64,000 nt of DNA from Nocardioides zhouii (GCF_004137345.1 NZ_SDWV01000022.1:23525-87524), one strand, 5' to 3'. Positions 1-9,607 are shown, numbered from the stretch's first letter. A program made the numbers and translations. Notes: a model not told the origin generated them from the sequence alone.

Positions 1-620
1 CCGGGTGGAATAAGCGATACCGGTGGAAACAGCCCGAGCCCCGAAAAGAATATGGCGATCAGAAGCGTCCCGAACACAAATTCCGGGAGAGCGCCGATAA
101 CGAGAGAGATGTATGACACCGCGTAGTCGCCGGCACGGCCTGCACGCACTGCGGCGAAGGTTCCCAACAATAGAGAGATTGGGATGAGGCACACAATCGA
201 AATCAACGCCAGGACTACGCTGTTGCGTAAGGGGATCCCAATCAGCGACGTCACCGACGATTCAGGATTGCCTTGGACTACAGCCACCGCAGACTCACCG
301 AGATCCCCCCGGACCGTACCGATTAGCCAGTTGCCGTAACGGGTGAGTACCGGCTCATCCAGGTGCAGCTGGTGGTTAAGTTTCGCCACCAGCTCCGGAG
401 TTGCGTTACGACCCAGTACGGTCTCGGCAACGTTGCCCGGCAGCGCGTTGGTGGCCAGGAAAATCATGAAGGACGCGAAGAGAAGTGTTACCACCCCTGC
501 GACCAGCCGTCGCGCCACGAACCATAGCAACGGATGACGATGCCGCTGGCGGCCCGCGACGCCCGGGCGAGAGTGCCTCTCGCCAGTAATTGCGACCTGT
601 TGGTCGGCCGCGCTCACCAC
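1..620 (-). CDS. ABC transporter permease, DppB/OppB type (partial, C-terminus outside window)
   Basis: Reading the minus strand gives a continuous frame from a GTG at 620 (a second GTG is at 617) to the window edge. The N-terminal tail of about 45 residues is basic and is followed by a membrane segment (near LVAGVVTLLFASFMIFLATN), a periplasmic stretch containing ALPGNVA and LDEPVLTRYGNWL, and then further hydrophobic segments including LALISIVCLIPISLLLG. This is the usual start of the DppB/OppB family, the inner-membrane permeases of peptide or nickel importers. The start is supported by an in-frame stop just upstream and a weak purine-rich site (AGCTGGA). The rest of the protein and any partner permease or ATPase genes lie outside the window, so the substrate cannot be called. 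Confidence 0.82.
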   Translation of the reverse strand, partial: MVSAADQQVAITGERHSRPGVAGRQRHRHPLLWFVARRLVAGVVTLLFASFMIFLATNALPGNVAETVLGRNATPELVAKLNHQLHLDEPVLTRYGNWLIGTVRGDLGESAVAVVQGNPESSVTSLIGIPLRNSVVLALISIVCLIPISLLLGTFAAVRAGRAGDYAVSYISLVIGALPEFVFGTLLIAIFFSGLGLFPPVSLIPP

Positions 621-1572
621 ACACCATCCAGCTGGAACATACGGGGCGGCTTCCAGCTATTCATGATGACCGCCCCCACCTTCGCGAGGCATTCGCGGGC
701 CGAGGCGCTGCCGAGCTGCTCGTGGATGGCGGATCGTGTCGATCCTGTGCCGAGGACTGCAATCACAATGACCTCCAGTAGGTGGTCGACGCCGAGAAGG
801 AGTCGGCCAGTCGTGACCTCGAATTTGGTGCTGCGTGACACGCACCGACAGTGGTGGCTGAATTTGCACGGTTGGGATCGCCCACATCTCGGGCGGGCCA
901 GCACCGGCCGGGATGAAGATCCCGAGGTGTTGGAACTCGCACGGCCGTGCTCCCGTGCAGCGCTGCTCGCGCGTTCTTGCGTCACTTTTCGCGTCGGCGT
1001 GTTGTGAGAACACTGCCACGCACGAGCCTCAGGGTTATTTACGGATGTTGTACACTTTTCTTCGTCTATCGCCGGTGTCGGTAAGTTGTGGTCGACCATG
1101 CCCCCTGCGGCGGCGAAGACGCTGTGCCCGCCGCATCGGGTGGAGCCTGGGTAGAAGCGCGCCTCGCAGACGGTCGCCTTCTGGGCTGTCCGTCGCGGAG
1201 CGGCATAGGCCGGCACCATCCGGCCGCGGCGTTGCCTGGCTATCTATCGTCATCTCAAATCTTCGTCAACGGGGAAGAATCCCGGACGTCGACCGTTGCG
1301 CGTACGCGCTTTTCGGGACACGACTCGTCTCAACACCCCACTCGGCCAGCTTCGATAATTGTGCACGCATCACGCCACACAAGAACCCACGCGCGTAGGC
1401 GATCGGGTTCGATTCGGCCATGCGCGGAACGCTTGACGTCAGCCGAGGCCATCAACGCGTTGTTCCACTACTTCATGCACTCGTCCGAGTTTGTACCGAA
1501 CGGGTCCCGCACCCAGTCGGGACGGTCAGCGCATGGTTACAGGAGTCTCGCGCCATCGTGATTGAGTTGCAG
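621..1572. other. Intergenic region with no convincing gene
   Basis: About 950 bases separate the permease start from the stop codon of the molybdenum hydroxylase gene. Open frames on both strands here have poor codon bias, no recognisable domains and no convincing ribosome binding sites. I see no tRNA-like or hairpin signal. It may be the remains of decayed genes. Confidence 0.5.
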
Positions 1573-4014
1573 CTAGGCACGCCCACCCGAGCCATCGGCT
1601 TGAATCGCAGTCGGCGCCCCTGTCCCCAGCATCCCCGTACCACCAGCCATCGCCGCCAGCACCTTTTCGGGTGTCAAGGGAAGGCTACGCAGCACCACGC
1701 CGAACGGACTTAGCGCGTCGTTCACCGCATTGAGCACTGCGGCGGGGGCGGCAATCAACCCAGACTCCCCCATTCCTTTGACTCCCGAAGGCGTGTGCTT
1801 CGAGCGTGTTTCGAGGTGGGATATCTCGAATGGAGGTGCGACGTCCATAGTGGGCAGCCCGTAGTCGAGAAACGTGGTGGTCAGCAGCTGACCGGAAGCG
1901 TCGTAAACGAGCTCCTCGAACACAGAAGCGCCGATGCCTTGGACAACGCCGCCTCGAATCTGACCCTCGACGATATTCGGGTTGATGACGGTACCGCAGT
2001 CCTCCACCGAGTAAACCTTCTCGAACTTCACGAAACCGGTTTCGGCATCGATCTCCACCAAGATTGCGTGCGCCCCGTTGCTGAACATCGCCCTTGCTGG
2101 GTCGTAGGCCTGAGTCGCTTCGAGGGACGGCTCGAAGCCCTCGGGCCAAGCGCTCATGTCGAAATAGATGGAAGCCGCTACGTCGGAAACAGACACGGAG
2201 ACGTCAGCGACGCCCTTCACTAGTGCCACTCCGTCGACTATCTCAATATCGTCGGGCGAGGCCTCTAGGAGATTCGCAGCGACGGCGCACACTTTTTCTC
2301 GGATCACGCCGGCGGCACGGGCTACGGCACCACCAGCTATCACTGCTCCCCGACTACCGATGGTCCCGGATCCGTAGGCGTGCAACGTGGAGCGGGCGGT
2401 CTGCACGCTCACGTCCTGCACCTTGATGCCAAGGGTGTCAGCTGCCATCTGGGCCATGGTGGTGGCGAGCCCTTGCCCCTGTGCGGAGAGCCCAATGGTT
2501 ACATTGGCAGTGCCGGTGGGGTTCAGCCGAACGGTCGCGGTGTCGTGATAGACGGTCTTTGAACCGTGCGCATGGCTCCCTGCTGTGCTTTCGCCGCTGC
2601 TCTCGACGAAGAAACTGAGCCCTAAACCCAAGTATCGGCCTTCCTCACGCGACTCAGCTTGTCGACGCAGGAAGGCTGGGTAGTCCACCATTCGCTCAAG
2701 CACGTCGATGGACTCCAGCCAGCTGCCCTCCTCGTAGACGATCCCTTGGGGATTGGTCCATGGAAACGTGCTGACGACGTTGCGGCGCCTGAATTCGAAT
2801 GGTGACATGCCAAGCGCGCGGGCAGCGTCGTCGGCAAGGCATTCCCTGGCGAGGGTGCCAGCCATGTACCCCACGCCGCGGTACGCGCCCACAGGTGTCT
2901 TGTTGGTTGCCACCGCGGTGTAGGTGTACTCAACAGCTGGCGCGTCATAGATACCCGTCGGCGTCATCACCGTTGCGCACCAAGGTTCGATGACCATTGA
3001 CCACGGCGGCATGTGGTAGGCGCCGCCATCGCCGAGCGCGTGAGTCCGGACACCAACGATTCGGCCGTCGCGGTCGAGGGCGTAGGCGATATCTACATAC
3101 TGCTCGTGCGCATGTGCTCCTGCCATCAGGTTCTCCCGCCGATCCTCGATCCACTTGACGGGACGGTCCAATTCTCGAGCGAGGAGCGGCAGCAACATCT
3201 CTTCGGGATATACGTGCGCTTTTTGGCCGAACCCCCCGCCGGTATCGGGCGTGATGATCTCAACCTCGTGCTCGCCGAACCCGAGATGCGCGGAGATCAT
3301 GGACTGCAGCAGGTGAGGCATCTGCGTGTTGGACCAGAGGCGTAGCGACTTCGAGGCCCAATCGTAGTCGGCGATGACGCCGCGTGTCTCCATTGGCGCT
3401 GCCGAGACTCGGCAGGTGTAGAAGCGTCCTTGGACGACCTTGTCAGCCTGCTCGAACGCGCCAGCGATGTCCCCGAAAGTTGCGCCGCCCCGAAGCCCCA
3501 CGTTGTCGGGGAGTTGCGGGTTGGCGACAGCGCCCATCGCCACCGCGGCATCGGCGTCGGTCACTGCTGGTAACGCCTCGAAGTCCCAGTCGACCAGCTC
3601 GCAGGCGTCCTCCGCGGCATAGCGCGACTCGGCCACCACGACGGCAAGCGGCTCGCCGACGTACAGCACTTCGGTCGTGGCCAGTAGCGGCATGGTGGTA
3701 GGGACGAAACCCTCCATGGCAGACTCGACGGGCAATCCTTCACAGAACGGCGCGACGTCCACGCCCGACCAGGCAAGGTAAACGCCCTCGCAGTCCCGCA
3801 CCGCCGAGAGATCGAGATGCGTGATGCGTGCGTGAGCCACAGGACTACGTATGAACGCGACATGCAGTTGTCGGGGCAAATTTATGTCCGCGATGAATTC
3901 GGCCCGTCCACGAAGCAGTTGAGGGTCTTCAGAGCGCAACACTCTGGTTCCGACCGACCGAGCCTCAATGACCGGCGTCACCATATGTGGGTGTTGTTTG
4001 ATGGTCTCCATCAT
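1573..4014 (-). CDS. Xanthine/CO-dehydrogenase-type molybdopterin-binding large subunit
   Basis: This 813-residue protein matches the large catalytic subunit of the xanthine dehydrogenase / aerobic CO dehydrogenase family, which carries the molybdenum cofactor and hydroxylates or oxidises small substrates. Visible signatures are the N-terminal VLRSEDPQLLRGRAEFI region, the glycine-rich GGGFGQK motif near residue 260, the substrate-channel GAYRGVG motif near residue 380, and a C-terminal GMGESGLIAAPAAVLNAV segment. The form I CO dehydrogenase active-site loop AYxCSFR is absent; AYRG is present instead. It is therefore a form II or other hydroxylase, and true CO oxidation is not supported. Length is normal for the family. 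The small iron-sulphur and medium FAD subunit genes are not adjacent: downstream is a gap, and upstream is a recombinase island. I do not assign a substrate. Confidence 0.9.
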   Translation of the reverse strand: MMETIKQHPHMVTPVIEARSVGTRVLRSEDPQLLRGRAEFIADINLPRQLHVAFIRSPVAHARITHLDLSAVRDCEGVYLAWSGVDVAPFCEGLPVESAMEGFVPTTMPLLATTEVLYVGEPLAVVVAESRYAAEDACELVDWDFEALPAVTDADAAVAMGAVANPQLPDNVGLRGGATFGDIAGAFEQADKVVQGRFYTCRVSAAPMETRGVIADYDWASKSLRLWSNTQMPHLLQSMISAHLGFGEHEVEIITPDTGGGFGQKAHVYPEEMLLPLLARELDRPVKWIEDRRENLMAGAHAHEQYVDIAYALDRDGRIVGVRTHALGDGGAYHMPPWSMVIEPWCATVMTPTGIYDAPAVEYTYTAVATNKTPVGAYRGVGYMAGTLARECLADDAARALGMSPFEFRRRNVVSTFPWTNPQGIVYEEGSWLESIDVLERMVDYPAFLRRQAESREEGRYLGLGLSFFVESSGESTAGSHAHGSKTVYHDTATVRLNPTGTANVTIGLSAQGQGLATTMAQMAADTLGIKVQDVSVQTARSTLHAYGSGTIGSRGAVIAGGAVARAAGVIREKVCAVAANLLEASPDDIEIVDGVALVKGVADVSVSVSDVAASIYFDMSAWPEGFEPSLEATQAYDPARAMFSNGAHAILVEIDAETGFVKFEKVYSVEDCGTVINPNIVEGQIRGGVVQGIGASVFEELVYDASGQLLTTTFLDYGLPTMDVAPPFEISHLETRSKHTPSGVKGMGESGLIAAPAAVLNAVNDALSPFGVVLRSLPLTPEKVLAAMAGGTGMLGTGAPTAIQADGSGGRA

Positions 4015-4435
4015 TCACTCTCCCTGCTGCTTCGACGCAGCTGGTCTTGACGGCGTGGCCGGGACATTGTTCGCTCCTCCGCAGCGGCGAACCACTGAGA
4101 GGAAGCCGGCCATGCGGACCTCACGCTCAATCTGCTCCGTTGGCGTGCTATAGGCACGTCCACAGCTGCTGCGTCATCTTCGCGCGTGAAGTACGCGAAG
4201 GTTCTTCACATAACGAAAAAGCGCAGTCCATTTTTTTCGGAATCCGCAAGGAGGCGCCCTCGTTGGGCCGACTCCCAGCTCCAAGCCCATCGGGCTCATC
4301 CCGGCGTGCCGCGCGGAAGTGAACCGGGGGTTCACGCAAACGACTCCGCCAAACGAGGCGCGATGCGACGTGATGGGACCAGTCCAGGCTGCTTCGAGCG
4401 CCTTGCGGCCAGCGCACTAGTAAAACCCACGGTGT
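4015..4435. other. Intergenic junction between hydroxylase gene and recombinase island
   Basis: No gene is supported in these 420 bases. The stretch holds a T-rich run near 4231-4238 and an inverted repeat at 4319-4335. It is the likely left boundary of the mobile region because it separates a metabolic gene from an integrase whose 3-prime end faces it, but no attachment-site core could be identified. Confidence 0.45.
4319..4335. repeat. Perfect 7-bp inverted repeat with 3-base loop
   Basis: GTGAACC, then GGG, then GGTTCAC. It lies about 100 bases beyond the 3-prime end of the integrase gene. It could be a recombinase core site, an operator or a transcript-end hairpin; no T-run follows it. 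Confidence 0.5.
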
Positions 4436-6283
4436 TTAGCCGACGCGCTTCGTGACAAGTGCCTCGACATCGCTTCTGAGGTACTGCCGCTGCCGCGTGA
4501 CGAGAAGCGTCCGTCCTCGCACCCTTTCTAGAAAGACCTTCTCGAACTGATAAACGGCCAGGCCAAAGCGTCGAGCGGCTTCGCCAACCGCCATATACAG
4601 TTCGGCCTCCTCTCGCTCTTTGCTGAGCGCCTCCGCGACAGCTTGAACAGAGTCGGTGTCAAACGACCACACATTGTCGCGCCCTCGCTCTGCCGTCAAC
4701 AATCCCCGCTCTCGCAGGCACCCTACGTTGTGATGGGACGTCCCGAGCTCCCGGGCGACGTCCTTCTCCGTGAGCCGCGAAGCCCACCGCTGACGACGCT
4801 CCATTTCAGCGTGGACGCTCGGACCGGAGACCATGATCCGCTTTTTGAACTTCCTTGTCCCCGCCTTCCGGCGCAGGTCCGTGACCTCGTGGTTGGGCGC
4901 AAGAAGCAGGTGGCCTTGTTTGATCAGCCACGCCACCTGTGTCTGGTGCACCCCGAGAACGAGTGCCGCTTCCTGCCGCGTCATGTGAGGAGTGTTCGCC
5001 ATCTCTTCGGAGATGATGAGGTCACCAACATCCTCACGGATGACCTGTTCCCAGCGCTCGGCCACTGCGACTAGTTCTTCGTCCGGGAGGTCGAAGTAGT
5101 GGCGAACAGTGGTCAAGGACCCGCCAAACTCTGCCGGGGTTTCGTGTCCGAGGTAGCTGCTCCACAGCTTGCCTCGGATATCCCCGATACCGATGACGGT
5201 GGAGCCGGCCTTACGAAGGAAGTGGCGTCCAATCTTGAATCCGACGCTGTCGAAGTCAAGGCCGACATCATGGAGGGCCTCCTCCCATCGGTCTGTGATG
5301 ACTCCTTGACGAGGCTTCGGAAGTTCGGCGGTGCTGATCATCCGCCGCTTGAGCCAAGCGAGTTCCAAGTCAGCCGTTAGGGGTCGGGGACCGTGCTGGG
5401 CCTCGATGTGTTGATCGATGACTTCAGCAAGCGCTGATGCGACCGGGATCCTTCGACGGCTGCTCTTTGTCTTGAGCCTCCCGTCTGCTTCACCAGCACG
5501 GTAGGGATCGCGCTTGCCCTCATTCTTTCCGAGACCGCCCTGTCGTCGGACACTGAGCGTCTGCGTTACCGGATCCCAGTCACGCAATTCAAGGCCGAAC
5601 ACCTCGCTGATCCGCAGACACGCGACGTACATGAGCAGGACTCCCAGGCGCAGCCATGCTGGGAACTGGGCCGCGAGAGTCTTGACCTCAGTCGGCGTAA
5701 GGGGGCGAGGTTGCACGCGGTCCCTTTGCGTACGCGGGTTGTCCTGATGGCAGCCAACCACGCCTCGCGCGACGTTCGTGGGAGTCAATTTCAGTTCCAT
5801 AGCCATATCGCAGGCCATGCGTACTAGACGCAGGTGCTCGTTCGCCGTAGACCGCTCGAGGCGGTTGGCGTACAAGTGGTCGGCGAAGTCGTGGACCCGT
5901 TCACGAGTCAGATTTCGGACGTCGGGGTTGCCGAAGAACGGACCATGCTTGCGCCACTGGGCGCGCTGCTTCTTCGGTACGCCGTCACTATCAAGGTGCT
6001 TGTTGGCTTGGTGGGCGACGATCGCGCGCTCTACTAGGTCGTCGAGCCGCGTTGGAGCATCCTCGTCCGGAATCCGCCGAGCACCGGGCTGCGTAAATGC
6101 CGCCTGGAATTCGTACACTGATGGTGTCGGCGCGCCCGCCGCCCACGCCGCGTCGAGAGCCAGCGCGTACGCGTTCGCTTCGGCGAGTGTCTTGAACGAC
6201 GCCCGGACCGAGTGGCCTCGTCGTTCTCGCTGCACCCTGTAGGTCCCTCCCGTTCGATGCACGCCCTTGGCCAATCCCCTCAT
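4436..6283 (-). CDS. Tyrosine recombinase/integrase with C-terminal HTH extensions
   Basis: The start at 6283 (MRGLAKGVHRTGG) is preferred because the longer open frame upstream has poor codon bias and is rich in short direct repeats. Residues about 10-60 resemble an AP2-like DNA-binding arm domain, and residues 120-220 a core-binding domain. The catalytic domain shows the conserved Arg in ACLRISEVFG, a HFLRK box, LGHE and the nucleophile region RHYFD. After the catalytic domain there are about 170 extra residues with at least two, probably three, helix-turn-helix or excisionase-like segments (MTRQEAALVLGVHQTQVAWL, LTEKDVARELGTSHHNVGCL, YMAVGEAARRFGLAVYQFE). Integrases of this family usually end soon after the Tyr, so the C-terminal HTH array is unusual and may provide directionality control in cis. 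It is probably the integrase of a genomic island. Confidence 0.9.
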   Translation of the reverse strand: MRGLAKGVHRTGGTYRVQRERRGHSVRASFKTLAEANAYALALDAAWAAGAPTPSVYEFQAAFTQPGARRIPDEDAPTRLDDLVERAIVAHQANKHLDSDGVPKKQRAQWRKHGPFFGNPDVRNLTRERVHDFADHLYANRLERSTANEHLRLVRMACDMAMELKLTPTNVARGVVGCHQDNPRTQRDRVQPRPLTPTEVKTLAAQFPAWLRLGVLLMYVACLRISEVFGLELRDWDPVTQTLSVRRQGGLGKNEGKRDPYRAGEADGRLKTKSSRRRIPVASALAEVIDQHIEAQHGPRPLTADLELAWLKRRMISTAELPKPRQGVITDRWEEALHDVGLDFDSVGFKIGRHFLRKAGSTVIGIGDIRGKLWSSYLGHETPAEFGGSLTTVRHYFDLPDEELVAVAERWEQVIREDVGDLIISEEMANTPHMTRQEAALVLGVHQTQVAWLIKQGHLLLAPNHEVTDLRRKAGTRKFKKRIMVSGPSVHAEMERRQRWASRLTEKDVARELGTSHHNVGCLRERGLLTAERGRDNVWSFDTDSVQAVAEALSKEREEAELYMAVGEAARRFGLAVYQFEKVFLERVRGRTLLVTRQRQYLRSDVEALVTKRVG

Positions 6284-7522
6284 CGGACGACGCCTGACCT
6301 GGGCAGCACTGTTTGGGGCAGGTTGCCGCAAACTGCAACAGGAACCCGCAGGTTGGAGCCAGAGGCGGGCGTGGTTCCGCGCCGAAGAAGATGGGGTGCT
6401 TGCACCAAACTGCCCCAGTAGCAGCCTGCAAGTTTGCAGGTTTCGAGCGTCGCGGCATAAGAACCGCCCCGGAGTAAGCAAGCCGTCTTACGCGGTACGC
6501 ACCCCTTCTGACCTGCAATTACGCAACGTGGGACCGAACCCCTGAACTTCGTACAGTCACTGCGTATTGTTCCCTCATAGATGTAGGCGAACACGAGTGA
6601 GCGGACAAAACCGCAGGCCAGGGCCGGGTCTACGACCTGCACTAGTGCAGCGAACGCGCTTCTTGCAGGCTCGCTTGCAAGCAGACCTCCATCGCGGGTC
6701 ACAGGATCGTAGGCGGCCGCGGGGGCGCGCACAGCCCTACTTGCGAGCGACAGCCGCTTCCGAGTGCATGTGGATCTCATTTCCCGTCTATCGGCACGTT
6801 TCGCCACACCTTGACTGCAGGTCCACAGCAAACCGGTGAGAAGACCTACCGGCCCCTAGCTAGCTCGCTCGGCCTGCCAACGGTCCGACGGAAGAGAGTC
6901 CTGGAGGGCGGACTCCGACTTACGAGCACGGCCTCAATGGCAAAGGACCGGCAGGGCGAAGGGGGCGGGCCGCGCCGCGGCCGAAGCCTCAGCCCTTGCA
7001 AGCGGGCTGGTCCACCTGATCACTCGCGGACCAACCCGCCCACGTGTCGACAGTGTGGACCATCGAACCGCTGCAGCGGAAGGAGCGGCAGGCGGTACGA
7101 CTGTCCCGATATAGACCCACGAGCTCAGTTCGAGTGGGTGCTTCACGAATGACAGCAAGCTGAATTGAGGCGCGCGCTCCGGTCGTCACGCCCATTGCAG
7201 AAGCAGGCGCAACCTCAGTCGCGTGCGCTGCTTATCGGTTGTCATACCGGCGGACGCGGACGCCGGAGCGGGCCGCGGCACGCACCACGAGCTCGCTCGC
7301 CCGGCGACTGCACCTATTGCTTCGTCTCGCGGCAGCCCGGTATCGCATCCGTGCAAATCATGCCGATAGCTACGGCAACGGTCGGCGCGTCGTGCGCTGG
7401 CTACGTCCCAGGCGTGGTGCCCCAGCCCGGGTTGGTCGACCTGGTCACCACCCACCCAAACCCGCCGATATCCAACGACACAACCCAACCAACCCCGCCG
7501 CACCACAGAAAGAGCCGCACAC
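6284..7522. other. 1.2-kb non-coding region upstream of the integrase
   Basis: No frame here has convincing coding character on either strand. The proximal 160 bases carry four copies of a GCA(A/G)GTT(T/G) motif and a small palindrome. The rest contains GC-rich palindromes (for example near 6966-6980) and nothing recognisable. It may act as the recombination or regulatory region of the element. Confidence 0.5.
6318..6443 (+). repeat. Four direct repeats of GCARGTTK upstream of the integrase
   Basis: Copies lie at 6318-6325, 6348-6355, 6428-6435 and 6436-6443. The last two abut and also form the palindrome CCTGCAA-GT-TTGCAGG at 6425-6440. They sit 35-160 bases before the integrase start, where arm-type recombinase sites or regulator sites are commonly found. 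Confidence 0.5.
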
Positions 7523-8017
7523 ATGGACACCGCCAACATCCGCGACGACGCTGCACACCTCCTCAGCCTCCTCACCGGTTACAAGGAGGACATGACTAAC
7601 GAAGAAGCATGGGACGCCATCCCCGACTCCCTTAAGCATGCAGTGATCGTCCACCTCCCTTCTGGTCACCCCGCTCCTCACACCCACCACGCATCGGTCA
7701 CCCCCACCGAGGCCACTCCAACGGCTGCAGCCTCACCGGCGCCGACCGCCGGTGTCCCCTGTCCCGCATGCGGTCACACCCACCTCGACCCCAACTACGA
7801 ACGCGGCTGCACCTACGGCACCTACATGGCCGACGCCCTGCTACTGGCCATTGTCGGAGACAACCTCCGCGCCCGACACCAACTGGTCGCCGCCGACCGT
7901 GCTCTCTGGCCCCTCGCCGACATTCAGAACCCCGACTCGCTGCGCGACTTCATCGCCGCCGCCCACACACGTTTCGAATGCCACCTTCGCCAATTCGGGG
8001 TCCCCGTCACCTCCTGA
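7523..8017 (+). CDS. Hypothetical protein with zinc-ribbon-like cysteine cluster
   Basis: This 164-residue protein has good high-GC codon bias. Residues 1-45 form an acidic helical segment. A low-complexity Pro/Thr/Ala/His linker spans about residues 50-75. A putative metal site CPACGHTHLDPNYERGC lies near residue 78, and a helical C-terminus follows (FIAAAHTRFECHLRQFGV). I do not recognise a family. It lies alone between two non-coding stretches of the island. The start is the first ATG, and upstream sequence is C- and A-rich without a clear ribosome binding site. Confidence 0.7.
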   Translation: MDTANIRDDAAHLLSLLTGYKEDMTNEEAWDAIPDSLKHAVIVHLPSGHPAPHTHHASVTPTEATPTAAASPAPTAGVPCPACGHTHLDPNYERGCTYGTYMADALLLAIVGDNLRARHQLVAADRALWPLADIQNPDSLRDFIAAAHTRFECHLRQFGVPVTS

Positions 8018-8343
8018 CAGCCACACCCGGGGGGACCAACTATGTGGCCTGGAAGGCGAGGACTGGCAGAGCGACTGGTCGGCGTACACGGTGTGACTCT
8101 TCCCTTCCATCGTCGGTTTGCCCTGTCGAGTCGGTGCACCTCGAAGACGAGTCGACGCGCATGACAAGTCCAAGCACACAACAGTCGAGGACCAACAATG
8201 CCGTCCGCGACGCTCCTGAACCCTGTTCGGACACCGCGCGAACTGGGAGGGGTTCCGAGGCCAGTCAGGTGACGCGCGAACTCGAACTTCCATGACTTGT
8301 GGCTCGGCTAACGACAACTCGCTCGCCTACTAAGGGGTGCCGG
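8018..8343. other. Intergenic region, nothing recognised
   Basis: These 326 bases lie between two convergent genes. Short frames on both strands lack coding character, and no clear terminator hairpin with a T-run is visible. Confidence 0.4.
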
Positions 8344-8703
8344 TCATGAGGTGCGGGCATTGGAAACCAACAGGCGACGAAGATCGGCTAAGTGAGCGTT
8401 CAATAGCCGGATCTCGGCTCGAGCTACGGCGAGTTGTATGCGGCACTCGTGATCTCCGAGCTGGGCCATGTCAGCGGCCGCATCGGAGGACTGACGCACG
8501 AGTCCGGCGTCGTGCATATCGCTGATCGGGATGCGCCAGGGCCCGCCTGGTCCACCGCCGTGGCCTCGGAAAGCTCCAGGAAACGCGCCTTGGTTGAGGC
8601 GCCGCTTGATGGTGTCCCGTGAGACGCCTGCAATTTCGGCCGCCTGCGCGATCGAACAATCGCCCTCTCGCACCGCAAGGTCTCCTTCAGAGCCAACTGC
8701 CAT
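8344..8703 (-). CDS. Small HTH DNA-binding protein
   Basis: This 119-residue protein contains a clear helix-turn-helix (SIAQAAEIAGVSRDTIKRRL) at about residues 17-36, a glycine-rich wing-like segment with WRIPISD, and a C-terminal helix suited to dimerisation (RIQLAVARAEIRLLNAHLADLRRLL). The layout resembles small MerR/excisionase-like or replication-accessory HTH proteins of actinobacterial elements. Its ATG lies inside a near-copy of a 16-base palindrome that also occurs upstream of the divergent HNH gene, so this gene is probably controlled by the same regulator. The XRE-type gene 27 bases upstream on the same strand is the obvious partner. Confidence 0.8.
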   Translation of the reverse strand: MAVGSEGDLAVREGDCSIAQAAEIAGVSRDTIKRRLNQGAFPGAFRGHGGGPGGPWRIPISDMHDAGLVRQSSDAAADMAQLGDHECRIQLAVARAEIRLLNAHLADLRRLLVSNARTS

Positions 8704-8714
8704 GTATAGATGGT
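8699..8714. promoter_or_regulatory. Operator-like palindrome, imperfect copy
   Basis: On the minus strand this reads ACCATCTATACATGGC, two mismatches from the perfect palindrome at 9539-9554. It overlaps the start codon of the HTH gene that ends at 8344, so binding there could block expression. Confidence 0.5.
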
Positions 8715-8729
8715 ATCAGGACTCGGCGG

Positions 8730-9290
8730 TTAGAACTCGCCTTCGCTTGCAAGCCCCTCAAGACCAACAGCGACCTCGACGTCGGGCAGCAAGCTGATGC
8801 TCAGCTCGGCAGTCGTGATGGCACGGAGCACGATCGGCTCAGCTAGGACCGTCGCCGAGAGGCCATCGGGGGCCTGGACGGCCACACCTAGGGTCAAGGA
8901 ACCGGGTTTGGTTCCCACGAAAGCGGCGCCCTGCCCCTCTATCTGTGCCGCGGACGAGTCTCGCAGTTCGCCTAGCAGTCGGCTTTGGATGTCGTCGGTC
9001 AGCGGAGAGCTCGTTTCGCACCAGCGCCAGACGCTGTGAACGACAGGCGCCAGAATGAGCGATCCCGTTCGGACGCCGAGGACGCGGGCCAAATCTCGCA
9101 GGGTCTTGAGCCTTGGATTGGCGAGCCCGCCACTGGCCGCCCGTCCCGCCTCGAGCAGTTGATAGTGATTGCGGGAGATACCCGCCGCTTGACCCAACTC
9201 GGCTTGGCTCATCGCCTTCGCTTCGCGCAGGAGGCGCAGGTTTCTGCAAAGCGTGTCTATCTCGTGTGCGTCCTCGTTCGTCTTCCACAT
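8730..9290 (-). CDS. XRE-family transcriptional regulator
   Basis: This is a 186-residue protein. Residues 12-65 form a Cro/C1-type helix-turn-helix (LRLLREAKAMSQAELGQAAG, then ISRNHYQLLEAG). Residues 75-186 form an unrecognised C-terminal domain that may sense a signal or mediate dimerisation. It lies head-to-head with the HNH gene starting at 9608 and just upstream of the small HTH gene. A paired palindromic operator suggests that it regulates both neighbours and itself, the usual role of such repressors in integrated elements. Confidence 0.85.
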   Translation of the reverse strand: MWKTNEDAHEIDTLCRNLRLLREAKAMSQAELGQAAGISRNHYQLLEAGRAASGGLANPRLKTLRDLARVLGVRTGSLILAPVVHSVWRWCETSSPLTDDIQSRLLGELRDSSAAQIEGQGAAFVGTKPGSLTLGVAVQAPDGLSATVLAEPIVLRAITTAELSISLLPDVEVAVGLEGLASEGEF

Positions 9291-9538
9291 GGGATCACGC
9301 TATTGCGCGCAGCCGTTCGCTGGGGCCGGGCGGTCGCGACCGATGACGGTCATCGACCACCGGAACGCGGCGCAGCACTACTCGCTATCCCAACAGCGCG
9401 AGGGCTTGCGCGGTTCCGAAGGCCACAACCGGGACTCGTTGGGTGCACGCACGGTCAGCGCAGGTGCTGTTCTACGACTCCCTACCCGCCGGCTCTGACC
9501 GTCCAGACCTGACAAGTCGCAGTTTCACTCACTCTATT

Positions 9539-9554
9539 ACCATCTATAGATGGT
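9539..9554. promoter_or_regulatory. Perfect 16-bp palindromic operator candidate
   Basis: ACCATC-TATA-GATGGT is a perfect palindrome 53 bases upstream of the HNH gene. It includes a TATAGA-like -10 core, so a bound repressor would occlude the promoter. A related copy lies at 8699-8714. Confidence 0.6.
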
Positions 9555-9607
9555 ACTGTTGCGCGGTCGCACGGTGCGGCGACTGGCGGAGCTCGAGAGG
9601 GCCAATC

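Noticed and set aside
614..1219. Minus-strand frame with MVDHNLPTPAIDEEK resembling the LeuC N-terminal MDHNVPT region
   Set aside because: The match is a few residues only, the rest of the frame has no family character and the codon bias is poor.
6280..6831. Minus-strand 183-codon frame upstream of the integrase
   Set aside because: Composition is unlike neighbouring genes and it crosses the repeat array; it is more likely non-coding.
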